Source: an uncultured Fibrobacter sp. (GTDB lineage: Bacteria; Fibrobacterota; Fibrobacteria; Fibrobacterales; Fibrobacteraceae). Taken from it: a DNA stretch of 64,000 nucleotides. Shown here one piece after another: positions 32,429-40,528 of the stretch; position 1 is the first letter of the stretch, and every line of letters begins with the position of its first letter. The notes below the pieces were generated by a model. It was not told the origin of the DNA. It saw nothing but the letters and a program-made list of their open reading frames with translations, and made no database searches. The stretch lies in NCBI RefSeq assembly GCF_947166265.1, contig NZ_CAMVDO010000013.1, positions 1 through 64,000 of the forward strand. Reading direction: 5' to 3'. Position numbers and translations under genes: made by a program.

Positions 32429-33178
32429 ATGAACAGCGAAAATGAAGCGATAAAGTATTGTCCATTTTGCAAGAACCAAGTAAAGAAATCTCTTGACGAC
32501 ATCCGTAGCGACATCAACAAGTTCCTGTCGCCTTATTTTGACATGTACGGAGACGACATTATTACCGATATTCTTGACGACGAGATTATTCAGAGAAAGC
32601 CCGCAATGTCTGCGCTGCACATTGAACAAGGCTTATTCGAGGACCCGCGCGATGGCGAGCTCTACGAGACGGTCACTATCGATGGCAGGGAATGGTTTGC
32701 CGAGAACTTGCGATTCCATTGCAGAAATAGCGTCGTTCTCGACGACAACAACATTTATCAAGACACTTTCGGTCTACTGTACACTTACCATGACGCCAAG
32801 AAATACATCCCCGAGGGGTGGCGGCTCCCCACGATCGAAGATTGGGATTCCCTGATTAATTTTGCCGATGAAATCACGTGCAATTCCACCAGGTCGCTTA
32901 TGCATAAAGACGGCTGGAAAGGCACCGACGGAGTGTACCCCATTGACAATTTCGGTTTCGGAATTTACGCCGCGGGCTACATCGATATCTTAGGAGAATC
33001 CGCCTACGTTGCAGAATCGGGAGATTCCGAGGTGACGTGTTTCTGGGCCGACAGTTCAACGGATTGCGATAGCGAAGGCCACCACGCCGTCAACAGTTTG
33101 TCTTTGAGCAAGCACGGATGGGAAAAGAACTACCGCGCCCCGGATTACAAGTTCTCTGTCCGGTTGGTGCGGGAATAG
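32429..33178 (+). CDS. Cytoplasmic FISUMP-domain protein 2 with an N-terminal Cys motif
   Basis: A 249-residue protein. Residues 8-14 read KYCPFCK, a single CxxC knuckle with no second pair visible. A helical stretch (16-60) follows, then the FISUMP domain: FEDPRDGELYETVTIDGREWFAENLRF (69-95), a YIPEGWRLPTIEDWDSL block and terminal FSVRLVRE. It lacks a signal peptide, like FISUMP protein 1 on the other side of the Hsp70/HerA operon, and both share an approximately 25-residue opening pattern. It is divergently transcribed from that operon. AAAGGA precedes the ATG. The last five codons are included in a 393-bp repeat that recurs at 34613. Confidence 0.75.
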   Translation: MNSENEAIKYCPFCKNQVKKSLDDIRSDINKFLSPYFDMYGDDIITDILDDEIIQRKPAMSALHIEQGLFEDPRDGELYETVTIDGREWFAENLRFHCRNSVVLDDNNIYQDTFGLLYTYHDAKKYIPEGWRLPTIEDWDSLINFADEITCNSTRSLMHKDGWKGTDGVYPIDNFGFGIYAAGYIDILGESAYVAESGDSEVTCFWADSSTDCDSEGHHAVNSLSLSKHGWEKNYRAPDYKFSVRLVRE

Positions 33179-33556
33179 CAAAAATCATCCCCCACCTCCC
33201 CCTATTGCCATCATCCGCAAAAGTTTGTATATTCATTTCAGTAGATTCCGCTAATCCTGCTATCACCGAGAAAATGACGCCGTTGGCGTCCGTATCATAG
33301 TCTCGGTCATAGTTTCAAGCAAGCTTGAAACTGCGACTCTCGACTCAGTACTATTCAGGGCAGGAAGTTCCACTATCTGCTTGAGGTCGTTTCCCTTCGC
33401 GAGGCCGACTACTTCGCGAATCGATACAGTCGCCCTGCGGAGAAAAACGGCTCCGTGGCTATCAACGTAGAGCACCGTCTGTCATCTGATGGACGTTAAA
33501 ACCTTGTCATTCAACAGGTTTGCAAGCGGTTGCCTTGACGACCGCAGGTGTTCTAC
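33164..33556. repeat. 393-bp direct repeat, copy 1
   Basis: Starts in the last codons of FISUMP gene 2 (TTGGTGCGGGAATAG) and ends at AGGTGTTCTAC. It matches 34613-35005 over its entire length with about a dozen substitutions and no indels seen. It contains perfect hairpins GTTTCAAGC-AA-GCTTGAAAC (33312-33331) and GACGCC-GTT-GGCGTC. A 70-codon minus-strand frame is open in both copies but has no ribosome-binding site. Each copy precedes an Rpn/PD-(D/E)XK nuclease gene. Confidence 0.9.
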
Positions 33557-33608
33557 CAAATGTCATTGCGAGCATAGTGAAGTAACCTCATAGCCGCATC
33601 ATCAAGCA

Positions 33609-33645
33609 TCCGTTTGCAAGCCATAGCCAAAAACTTTCAAACGGA
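33609..33645 (+). promoter_or_regulatory. Hairpin overlapping the nuclease gene's ribosome-binding site
   Basis: TCCGTTTG (33609-33616) pairs with CAAACGGA (33638-33645). The right arm contains most of the ACGGAG ribosome-binding site 5 nt before the ATG at 33650. Confidence 0.5.
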
Positions 33646-33649
33646 GATT

Positions 33650-34582
33650 ATGATGATTCATAAGCCCCATGATTCATTCTTTCGTTGGCTGTTTGCTATA
33701 GCAGCCCACCTTCATTCATTGCTCAAGCTTGCAGAAAACGTCAACCATGAAATCGCCGAATTTCTCAAAGCGATAAATCTTGAAACTCTGGTGCGCATTC
33801 CTGACTCGTATTCGGAAGTAGACGATACTGGCGAAGCGGATCTCGCTTTCCGTGTGAACGTTTCCACGGGGGCACCCTTGATTGTTGGAGTTCTGCTAGA
33901 GCACAAGTCCGGGCGCGATTCGAACGTCTTTGAACAGATTGCCGATTACGTACATTCTGTCATGAGGATTTATGACAAAACACGCGCATACAGTGGAATC
34001 CCGACAATGACCATCATCATTTACAACGGTCCTACCAACTGGAATCCACTCGATAAGTTGGAAGATGGATATCCTGAATTTTTCCGCGGCAGGGTTCTGC
34101 CTTTCCGTTGCGCGTTTGTAAATGTGGCTGATATTCCCGATAGAGCTTGCTTTGCGAGTGACGATATCGCGACAGGAATGGGCATCATCGCAATGAAATA
34201 TGCGTATAATGAACAGAAAATCAAGGAAATCCTACCGAAATTCGCGGATTCCTTGCGCAAGATGCCGCACTACGAGGCCTCTTGCCTTCTGCATAAAATT
34301 AGTGTATATTTAGCAGAGTACCTCAGTGAAGAAGTGCAAAAGGAGCTTGATATGGCGTTCGTAAGCGTGGGACAGAAATACGGGTTCGTCAGTGCCGGCG
34401 ATGTTTTCCGTCAGCGGATTGCAGATGCCCGTGCCGAAGAGCGCAAGAAAGCCGAGGACGAACGCGCAAAATCCGAAGCCGAAAAGCTAAGTACAGCTCG
34501 CGGTCTCTATGAAGATGGCGTTGCGATGGACGTACTTGTTCGCAGGTTCAACCTGACAGAAGAACAAATTCGTGGCAAGTAG
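33650..34582 (+). CDS. Rpn-family recombination-promoting nuclease/putative transposase
   Basis: A 310-residue protein of the Transposase_31/Rpn type. HKPHDSFFRWLFA (3-15) is the family signature, followed by PD-(D/E)XK nuclease residues in EADLAFRVN and VGVLLEHKSG (Asp, then E-x-K) near 65-90, then PTMTIIIYNG. The C-terminus is a charged coiled coil (RIADARAEERKKAEDERAKSEAEK). Rpn proteins are DNA endonucleases that stimulate recombination rather than true transposases. ATG at 33650 follows ACGGAG, which lies in the arm of a hairpin. The gene sits between two 393-bp direct repeats. Confidence 0.85.
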   Translation: MMIHKPHDSFFRWLFAIAAHLHSLLKLAENVNHEIAEFLKAINLETLVRIPDSYSEVDDTGEADLAFRVNVSTGAPLIVGVLLEHKSGRDSNVFEQIADYVHSVMRIYDKTRAYSGIPTMTIIIYNGPTNWNPLDKLEDGYPEFFRGRVLPFRCAFVNVADIPDRACFASDDIATGMGIIAMKYAYNEQKIKEILPKFADSLRKMPHYEASCLLHKISVYLAEYLSEEVQKELDMAFVSVGQKYGFVSAGDVFRQRIADARAEERKKAEDERAKSEAEKLSTARGLYEDGVAMDVLVRRFNLTEEQIRGK

Positions 34583-34612
34583 TTCTTAATTCACTGCAAT
34601 TGATGTCAAGGA

Positions 34613-35005
34613 TTGGTGCGGGAATAGCAAAAATCATCCCCCACCTCCCCCTATTGCCATCATCTGCAAAAGTTTGTATATTCATTTCAGTAGATTCAGT
34701 TAATCCTGCTATCACCGAGAAAATGACGCCATTGGCGTCCGTATCATGGTCTCAGTCATAGTTTCAAGCAAGCTTGAAACTGCGACTCTCGACTCAGTAC
34801 TATTCAGGGCAGGAAGTTCCACTATCTGCTTGAGGTCGTTTCCCTTCGCGAGGCCGACTACTTCGCGAATCGATACAGTCGCCCTGCGGAGAAAAACGGC
34901 TCCGTGGCTATCAACGTAGAGCACCGTCTGTCATCAGATGGACGTTAAAACCTTGTCATTCAACAGGTTTGCAAGCGGTTGCCCTGGCTGCCGCAGGTGT
35001 TCTAC
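34613..35005. repeat. 393-bp direct repeat, copy 2
   Basis: Second copy of 33164-33556. It begins with the same TTGGTGCGGGAATAG that encodes the last codons of FISUMP gene 2 in copy 1, but here no gene precedes it, so copy 2 carries a remnant of a gene end. It ends 62 nt before the start of the second nuclease gene. Confidence 0.9.
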
Positions 35006-35021
35006 ATCTCACGTTTTCGGT

Positions 35022-35062
35022 TTCCGTTTGCAAATCAACCCATCCATTTCTAGCAAACGGAA
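35022..35062 (+). promoter_or_regulatory. 10-bp hairpin before the second nuclease gene
   Basis: TTCCGTTTGC (35022-35031) and GCAAACGGAA (35053-35062) form a perfect stem; the right arm holds the only purine-rich sequence before the ATG at 35068. The arms match those at 33609-33645. Confidence 0.55.
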
Positions 35063-35067
35063 AAAAT

Positions 35068-36272
35068 ATGAACCGTACACAACATTATTCCTTGCTCAAG
35101 GCGATGGAAATCGACAAGAGCAACCTTCTCAAGTACCAGGAGCTTTACAAGTACGCCTATCTCCTTAGCGACGGCATTTTCAAGATTGTCTTCGCCAAGG
35201 AAAAGGATCACTTGCTCCTGATTTCGCTCGTGAACGCAATGCTCAATTTGCAGGGCGCTGACGCCATCAAGGATATCACCCTCGAAATGCAGGAGTTTCC
35301 GGGCGCCTTCAACAAGAAGGACTGCATTCTGGTCTTCTTTCGTGAAGTTTTAACGCAACTAAAGTTGCGAAACTTCATCGAAAAAGACATCCTTCGACTA
35401 TCAAACGGCAAAGCCGTTCTCCCGTGCTAAAGCACGGAGTCTCAGGAGACATTATCGGCACCACGAACGCAGGCGAAAAGGTGCTGGTCGAAGTACAGCA
35501 GCAGGGGGACGATTTCTTCCGCGACCGCGTGGAATACTACCTCTCGCGCGTCATCGAAAACCAGGTGCACACGAGTGAAAAGTACGAACTGCCGCGCATC
35601 TACTTCTTGGGTCTCCTGGATTTTGAACTTTTCCCCGAAGAACCGCAGAAGTACATCCACCATGTTGACGAAATGTGCAACGGACGGAAGTTCTTCCCCA
35701 AGATCCAGAAGATTTTCGTGGAAATCGACAAGTTCTTCGAGCTTGAAAAGGCGGGCATCACCAAGGACGACAATTCCGAAGCGGCCCAGTGGCTCCGTGC
35801 CATCAAGGTGGCTATCAAGGAAGAGCCCGTCCCTGAAAAGATTATGCAGAACGAAACGTTCCGCCGCTTGCTTGATTCGGTAAAATTGATTAACTTTGTA
35901 GAAGAACTTTTCAATGCCGAGGTAAAGAACATGACGGATCTGAAGGCTGAACATGAAATCGGTTTTTCTGAAGGCAAGGCCGCAGGTTTTGTTCAGGGCA
36001 AGACTGAAGGACACGCCGCAGGTTTTGCCGAAGGTAAGACCGAGGGACACGCCGCAGGTTTTGCCGAAGGTAAGACCGAGGGACACGCCGAGGGTTTTGC
36101 AGAAGGCAAGACCGAAGGACATGCAGAAGGTCTGTCCGAAGGCGAACGCAACAAGGCCTGCGAAATGGCGTTCAAGATGCTTGCGAAGAACAAGCCTCTC
36201 GAAGAGATTATTGAATTTACGGGCCTGACGGAATCCGAAATATATGCTCTCAAGGCAGGCGCTACGACCTAG
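35068..36272 (+). pseudogene. PD-(D/E)XK nuclease family transposase-like gene, disrupted by an insertion
   Basis: The N-terminal part (88 codons from ATG 35068: MNRTQHYS ... LLSDGIFKIVFAKEKDHLLLISLVNAML ... NKKDCIL) and the C-terminal part (from 35448: DIIGTTNAGEKVLVEVQQQGDDFF ...) belong to one PDDEXK_2-type protein. Between them lies a 116-bp hairpin-rich insertion (35332-35447) that shifts the frame. Removing it joins DCIL to DIIGTT and would give a 362-residue protein of normal length, with the catalytic E-V-Q. The C-terminal region has about five copies of an 11-12-residue GKTEGHAAGFAE repeat (about 35995-36140). The fragments could be translated separately (35068-35430 and 35424-36272), but the catalytic site would be split. 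Confidence 0.8.
35332..35447. repeat. 116-bp hairpin-rich insertion (MITE/REP-like)
   Basis: It contains three hairpins in a row: GAAGTTT-TAA-CGCAACT / AGTTGCGAAACTTC (35344-35376), AACGGC-AAA-GCCGTT (35404-35418) and CCGTGCT-AA-AGCACGG (35422-35437). The ends read GTCT and AGAC. Precise removal restores the host gene's frame. Confidence 0.75.
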
Positions 36273-36302
36273 CGATAATTAAATAAAGCCAATTACACAA
36301 AG

Positions 36303-36332
36303 TGCCCTCGATTCTTATCAGAACCGAGGGCA
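36303..36332 (+). terminator. Terminator after the nuclease pseudogene
   Basis: TGCCCTCG-A-TTCT, loop TATC, AGAA-C-CGAGGGCA, then TTTTTAG. Confidence 0.8.
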
Positions 36333-36351
36333 TTTTTAGTACGCATCTTTC

Positions 36352-37404
36352 CTAGAACTGTTCCAGAATCTTGATTCTCTCCGGCGTATCGGGGTGGGTG
36401 CAGAACATGATGTTCGCCTTTGCGATGATGCCCTTGAGTTTCATGTCGTTGTCGAATTCTTCGTCGGGGTGAATAATATAAAGTTGCGCCACGTCGCTAC
36501 GGCGCACGGTGTCGAGGCCGGGGTAATCCGAAATTTTTTGCAGGGCAGAGGCGAGCGCCCACGGGTCGCCACAGAGTTCGGCGCCGCCCGCATCGGCCAC
36601 GTACTCGCGCGAACGCGAAATGGCAAGGCGCGTGAGCCAGCTGAACAAGTAGCCGATCGTGCTCCAGATCAAAACTAGAATCAGCGCAAAGATGATGATG
36701 ACGCCGCCGCTTCCACCGCCGCGCCTGCCGCGGGAATGGTTGCGGGGGCCGCGGAGCATTGCCGAAAGCAGCTTCATCGACACCATCTGAATGGTCGAAA
36801 AGATTCCAACGAACACGATGCACACCACCATGAGTCGCGTGTCGCGGTTCTTGATATGCGTGAGTTCGTGCCCCACGACGGCGGCGAGTTCCGCATCGTT
36901 TAATTTATCTATAAGTCCGGTCGTGAGCGTAATTGTAAACGAGGGAATGTCGATTCCGCTCGCAAACGCGTTCAGGCCGTTATCCTCAACAATGTTGATC
37001 TGCGGCATCTCGATTCCGCCTGCAATGCAGAGGTTCTCGACAATGTTGTAGACGCGCAGGTTATCCTTGCGCTCAAGTGGTTTCGCATGCGTCGCATGGC
37101 GTATAATGGCTGTATTCGCGCAATAGGCGATAATGAACCATACGCCGACAATCTGCAATGTGTAAGGAAGCACCTCCCAAAAACTATGCCGCACTTCGGG
37201 CCAATGCAGAATACCGTACTTCATATATGTGGCGTGGCCTTCGGGACACCCGCCTTCGACAATCGGGCAGAGTATGCCAAAAAAGTCCAGACATAAAATG
37301 ACTGCAAACACCATTCCCAAAATAATAAGGGGGAACATACACAACAGCAAAATACTGTTGCGGTTGTTCCGCCAAATCTGGGTCTGGATACCGACGTATT
37401 TCAT
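36352..37404 (-). CDS. M48-family membrane metalloprotease (HtpX-like)
   Basis: A 350-residue membrane protease. Two N-terminal membrane segments (about 18-45 and 82-100) and further hydrophobic segments (about 190-215 and 240-265) surround the zinc site HELTH at 179-183; a downstream glutamate in SREYVADAGGAEL is the third ligand. HtpX-type enzymes degrade misfolded membrane proteins. The segment at residues 140-155 (EDNGLNAFASGIDIPSFTITLTTGL) is the usual family block before the zinc motif. It begins 10 nt after the lemA stop, a linkage common for LemA and M48 proteases. A glycine/arginine-rich stretch (GPRNHSRGRRGGGSGG) lies between membrane segments. Confidence 0.85.
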   Translation of the reverse strand: MKYVGIQTQIWRNNRNSILLLCMFPLIILGMVFAVILCLDFFGILCPIVEGGCPEGHATYMKYGILHWPEVRHSFWEVLPYTLQIVGVWFIIAYCANTAIIRHATHAKPLERKDNLRVYNIVENLCIAGGIEMPQINIVEDNGLNAFASGIDIPSFTITLTTGLIDKLNDAELAAVVGHELTHIKNRDTRLMVVCIVFVGIFSTIQMVSMKLLSAMLRGPRNHSRGRRGGGSGGVIIIFALILVLIWSTIGYLFSWLTRLAISRSREYVADAGGAELCGDPWALASALQKISDYPGLDTVRRSDVAQLYIIHPDEEFDNDMKLKGIIAKANIMFCTHPDTPERIKILEQF

Positions 37405-37414
37405 GAAGGCGAAG

Positions 37415-37975
37415 TTAGAACTTCACTTCGGGGGCCTTGTTGAGCGTATCGCGGCTTTCGGTCGCCTCGTACATGGAAGCGCGCTTGAAGCCAAACATTC
37501 CGGCAACGATATTGCTCGGGAAAACTTCGCAGGCGTTATTGAGTTCGCGGGTCGTCGAATTGAAGAAGCGACGTGCAGCAGAGAGCTTGTTCTCGATATC
37601 GGCAAGTTCATTCTGCAGCTGCAAGAAGTTCTGGTTCGCCTTGAGTTCGGGGTAAGCCTCGAGCGAAATGCGAAGCCCGGCAAGCGCACCGGAAAGCGCC
37701 TTGTCCGCCTGGACCTTTTCATCGACCGTAGTTGCGCTCATGGCGGCGGCACGGGCAGAGGTCACCTTTTCGAGTGTTTCCTTTTCGTGGGCCGCATATC
37801 CCTTGACAGTATTCACCAGCTGCGGCACCAGGTCAAAGCGCTGCTTGAGCTGCACATCGATATTCGCGAACGCATTTTCACGGTTGTTGCGCAGTTTCAC
37901 CAGGCCATTGTACATACCGATGAACCAGCCAATAAGAACGACCACGACGATGCCGGCGATAATTCCGATAGACAT
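37415..37975 (-). CDS. lemA: LemA-family membrane protein
   Basis: A 186-residue protein: one N-terminal membrane segment (IGIIAGIVVVVLIGWFIGMYN) followed by the LemA helical domain with YNGLVKLRNNRENAFANIDVQLKQRFDLVPQLVNTVKGYAAHE, the family's most conserved block. The function is unclear; it is linked to envelope remodelling and often precedes M48 peptidases, as here. The ATG at 37975 follows AAAGGAGC. Upstream DNA holds degenerate GATGAC-type repeats. Confidence 0.9.
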   Translation of the reverse strand: MSIGIIAGIVVVVLIGWFIGMYNGLVKLRNNRENAFANIDVQLKQRFDLVPQLVNTVKGYAAHEKETLEKVTSARAAAMSATTVDEKVQADKALSGALAGLRISLEAYPELKANQNFLQLQNELADIENKLSAARRFFNSTTRELNNACEVFPSNIVAGMFGFKRASMYEATESRDTLNKAPEVKF

Positions 37976-38021
37976 AACTTGCTCCTTTCTGTTTTCTTAT
38001 TGGAAATGTATATAAAAAAGA

Positions 38022-38082
38022 GATCCCCAAACAAGTCGGGAATGACGATTGCGCCTGAAATGCCCGAAGTCGGGCATGACAA
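38022..38082. repeat. REP-like intergenic repeats between lemA and yggS
   Basis: Two units ending GGGAATGAC and GGGCATGAC, the second with the hairpin ATGCCCGA-AG-TCGGGCAT. They resemble the element before ackA (8432-8475). Confidence 0.5.
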
Positions 38083-38100
38083 AATTAGGGAGCGGAGGCG

Positions 38101-38889
38101 TTAAACAGGGTCATTGACCGGTTTGCTGTAGTCACGTTCGCCGAAAAGGGCCGTTCCCACGCGAATCATCGTAGATCCCTCTTCGATAGCGACTTCCAAA
38201 TCGCCCGTCATGCCCATCGAAAGCTGGTCGAAATTCGCGAATACGCCGCCTTTCGCGAGAAATTTCTGCTGCAGATTGCGGAGGAAAGCAAAACATTCGC
38301 GGCTGTCCTCGGCGACACCGGTGTTCTTTCCGATCGTCATCAGGCCACGGAAACGCAGATGCGAATACGCACTTGCCCCGCGCGACTCCAAATTCGCAAG
38401 GAACGCCTCGGCAGCGTGTACGTCCAAGCCGCTCTTGGTCTCTTCTTCGCCGGCGTTAATCTGGAAAAGGATCTCAAGAATCTTGCCCGCACCGTTTTCA
38501 CCGGGAAGCGCCGCACAGACCTTCTCCAGCTTTTCCACGGCTTCGATACTTGCAATGGAGTGGATGCAGTCAGCAACAATCGCCGCCTTCTTGAGCTTAT
38601 TACTTTGTACAGGGCCAATCACGTGACAACGCACACGGCTTCCGTCAAGGGCTGTACGCGGCGCCGAGAACTTGAGTTCGGCTTCCTGCACACGGTTTTC
38701 GCCAAAGTCGGTAGCGCCGAGCGCAATCGCATTTTCCACAGCTTCTGCCGGGTGGAACTTGCTCACCCACACGAGTTTCACCGAGTCGCGACTGCGGCCC
38801 GCAATCTTACAAGCTTCGGTAATCCTTGCTTCGAGAGCTGCAAGGTGCTCGCGCATTTGTTCAAGTGTAAATTCCATAGTAGTAGACAA
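38101..38889 (-). CDS. yggS: YggS/PLPBP-family PLP-binding protein
   Basis: A 262-residue TIM-barrel PLP-binding protein. K54 in KLVWVSKFHP is the PLP lysine; FGENRVQEAELKF, HVIGPVQSNKLKKA, LFQINAGEEETKSGL, RGLMTIGK and LSMGMTGDLEVAIEEGSTMIRVGTALFGER are consecutive family motifs. It has no known catalytic activity and buffers vitamin B6 and amino-acid pools. It is monocistronic, and an AT-rich two-gene module is transcribed away from it. ATG at 38889 starts MSTTMEF; an alternative ATG three codons in is also possible. Confidence 0.92.
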   Translation of the reverse strand: MSTTMEFTLEQMREHLAALEARITEACKIAGRSRDSVKLVWVSKFHPAEAVENAIALGATDFGENRVQEAELKFSAPRTALDGSRVRCHVIGPVQSNKLKKAAIVADCIHSIASIEAVEKLEKVCAALPGENGAGKILEILFQINAGEEETKSGLDVHAAEAFLANLESRGASAYSHLRFRGLMTIGKNTGVAEDSRECFAFLRNLQQKFLAKGGVFANFDQLSMGMTGDLEVAIEEGSTMIRVGTALFGERDYSKPVNDPV

Positions 38890-39015
38890 TAGGAAGTAGG
38901 CCGTGGTTTGAGGTTAAATTCTCATAAAAAGATAACAAATCTTTGACAATGAATCACAAACGAAACTCATCATTCTTCTTTCAAAAGCTATATTTCATCA
39001 AAACGCGAGATTTTT

Positions 39016-39369
39016 ATGGGACTCTTTAGAAAAAAAACACCAATAGATAAAGTCAAAAATAAAACAATCAAAATATTAAAAGCGGGAGGAATTATAAAGA
39101 AAAGCCCCTTGGAAAAAGGTATAGAAAAAGCAAAACAGAAAGCGGAAGCAAAAGCATCTGCTTTGATGGAAGATTTAATTGAAGATGCTATGAATGCTGC
39201 GGCCAATGTAATTAGAAATAAAATTTCTGATTTTTGGATACATGTAACTTCAGAACCCCCAAAAGTAGAAATACCTTACAACAGCGAACAGCAAAACAAA
39301 ATTTCATACAATCCAACAACCTCTACCGAAGGCAAGGACGAAAAAAAAATTCCATTAAGCAAATTCTAA
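39016..39369 (+). CDS. Uncharacterised protein, first gene of an AT-rich two-gene module
   Basis: A 117-residue basic protein: residues 1-50 are Lys-rich and probably helical (MGLFRKKTPIDKVKNKTIK ... KAKQKAEAKA), then an amphipathic helix (LMEDLIEDAMNAAANVIRNKISDFW) and a polar tail. No signal peptide and no family recognised. A GAG-containing purine stretch precedes the ATG. The downstream gene starts 17 nt after its stop. Base composition is clearly more AT-rich than the yggS and lon genes on either side, suggesting acquisition by transfer. Confidence 0.6.
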   Translation: MGLFRKKTPIDKVKNKTIKILKAGGIIKKSPLEKGIEKAKQKAEAKASALMEDLIEDAMNAAANVIRNKISDFWIHVTSEPPKVEIPYNSEQQNKISYNPTTSTEGKDEKKIPLSKF

Positions 39370-39386
39370 AGGATTTCGGCTCACAA

Positions 39387-40436
39387 ATGGTAATAAGTTC
39401 TAAAAAGGACGAGTTACTGTACACCTCCGATTTAAAAAAAAGAAATTCCTATGAAGCTGTAGCTTACATTGAAAGCGATAACGAGAAAAAAATTGCAAAG
39501 CAACTTCTGCAAGAAATCGGAAGTACGTCAGCGGGAATAGCTATAAATGCAAGCAAGTACTCCGGCCTCCTTCAATGTAATGTTGATCCTTCACAACTCG
39601 CAAAAGCGGCCGATGGCAGTGGTATGCTAAGAGGTTTCTGTTGTGAAGGAGGGCGCATAAACCAACAGGCTTTATTTAAATCTATTTCCTTTTCTTCTCA
39701 ACTACTAAGTGTATCAACGGCATTTGTCGTCTTATCTGTAGTAACGCAAAAATACTACCTACACCAAATAACAGAAAAACTTAAAAGAATTGAGAAAGGT
39801 GTTGAAGACATCATAAATATTTTGCAAGAAGAAGATCGTGCAGTCATTATGCAATCTATGCATACATTGCAACGTTTGGAATCATATGATTCTTTTAGGA
39901 TTATGGATCTTGAAGAGGCCAGATCCGAGCAGAAAAATGCAGACAAAATAAGAACGAAATATCATAACTTAGTTAATGGTATAAATATTCAAGCAGACAA
40001 CTGTTTCAAAAATGTGAACAAAGCGCGATCAATATATGATAAATTTAATGATTCCCAATATAAGACAAGAATGCAAATTGCTTTTGGTGCTGAAATGCTC
40101 TACTTTGCATATGGTGTGTTAATTGCAAGAATCTACTCAATTTTAGAGGGTGAAGACTCCAGCAGAGCAAAACATGCAACTCTATCTTTAGATTCTAATT
40201 TCGGGCGCTCTTACACGAAAAAGCATCACGAAATAAAAGAATCCGTGGTTCAAGCATTATGCGCTCTTGATTGGGAAAATTCTACTTTTGGTCGCGAAAA
40301 AATTAGAAATATGTACTCAACCGTAGCAGATGACTTTAAACAAATTGAGGAAATGTTCCAAAAAGGACAAGAGGGTCTGCAGCCAGTCATTTGTTATGAA
40401 TTTGAAAATGGTGAACCAATAAGAAAAGGTTTATAG
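39387..40436 (+). CDS. Uncharacterised membrane/coiled-coil protein, second gene of the module
   Basis: A 349-residue protein from ATG 39387; AAAGGA lies 13 nt upstream, overlapping the previous stop codon. The frame is open to 39234 but the earlier part overlaps the preceding gene out of frame and looks non-coding. Residues about 75-85 contain CCEGGR. A hydrophobic segment (LLSVSTAFVVLSVVTQKYYL, about 107-126) is followed by a coiled coil (ITEKLKRIEKGVEDIINILQEEDRA) and a helical domain to the end. The segment QKYYLHQITEKLKRIE resembles proteins I recall from mobile elements with similar hydrophobic-plus-coil layouts. Function unknown; an abortive-infection-like membrane effector is one possibility. 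Confidence 0.6.
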   Translation: MVISSKKDELLYTSDLKKRNSYEAVAYIESDNEKKIAKQLLQEIGSTSAGIAINASKYSGLLQCNVDPSQLAKAADGSGMLRGFCCEGGRINQQALFKSISFSSQLLSVSTAFVVLSVVTQKYYLHQITEKLKRIEKGVEDIINILQEEDRAVIMQSMHTLQRLESYDSFRIMDLEEARSEQKNADKIRTKYHNLVNGINIQADNCFKNVNKARSIYDKFNDSQYKTRMQIAFGAEMLYFAYGVLIARIYSILEGEDSSRAKHATLSLDSNFGRSYTKKHHEIKESVVQALCALDWENSTFGREKIRNMYSTVADDFKQIEEMFQKGQEGLQPVICYEFENGEPIRKGL

Positions 40437-40480
40437 AAGTAATTTTTTTTGCCACAAAAAATTTGTCGATTATATAAAAA

Positions 40481-40502
40481 AGAACCATAAATTCATGGTT
40501 CT
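40481..40502. terminator. Bidirectional terminator between the AT-rich module and lon
   Basis: AGAACCAT, loop AAATTC, ATGGTTCT with TTTTTT on the plus side and AAAAAA before it, so it can serve both convergent units. Confidence 0.85.
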
Positions 40503-40528
40503 TTTTTAACAATTAGCATTTTAGAAAG

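Noticed and set aside
33263-33475. 70-codon minus-strand frame in the 393-bp repeat (also at 34712-34924)
   Set aside because: Open in both copies, but the start is GTG without ribosome-binding site and the copies are too similar for conservation to prove coding; left unannotated.
35995-36140. Possible CRISPR-like tandem repeat
   Set aside because: The repeats are in-frame 33-36-nt codon repeats encoding GKTEGHAAGFAE in the nuclease gene, not repeat-spacer units.
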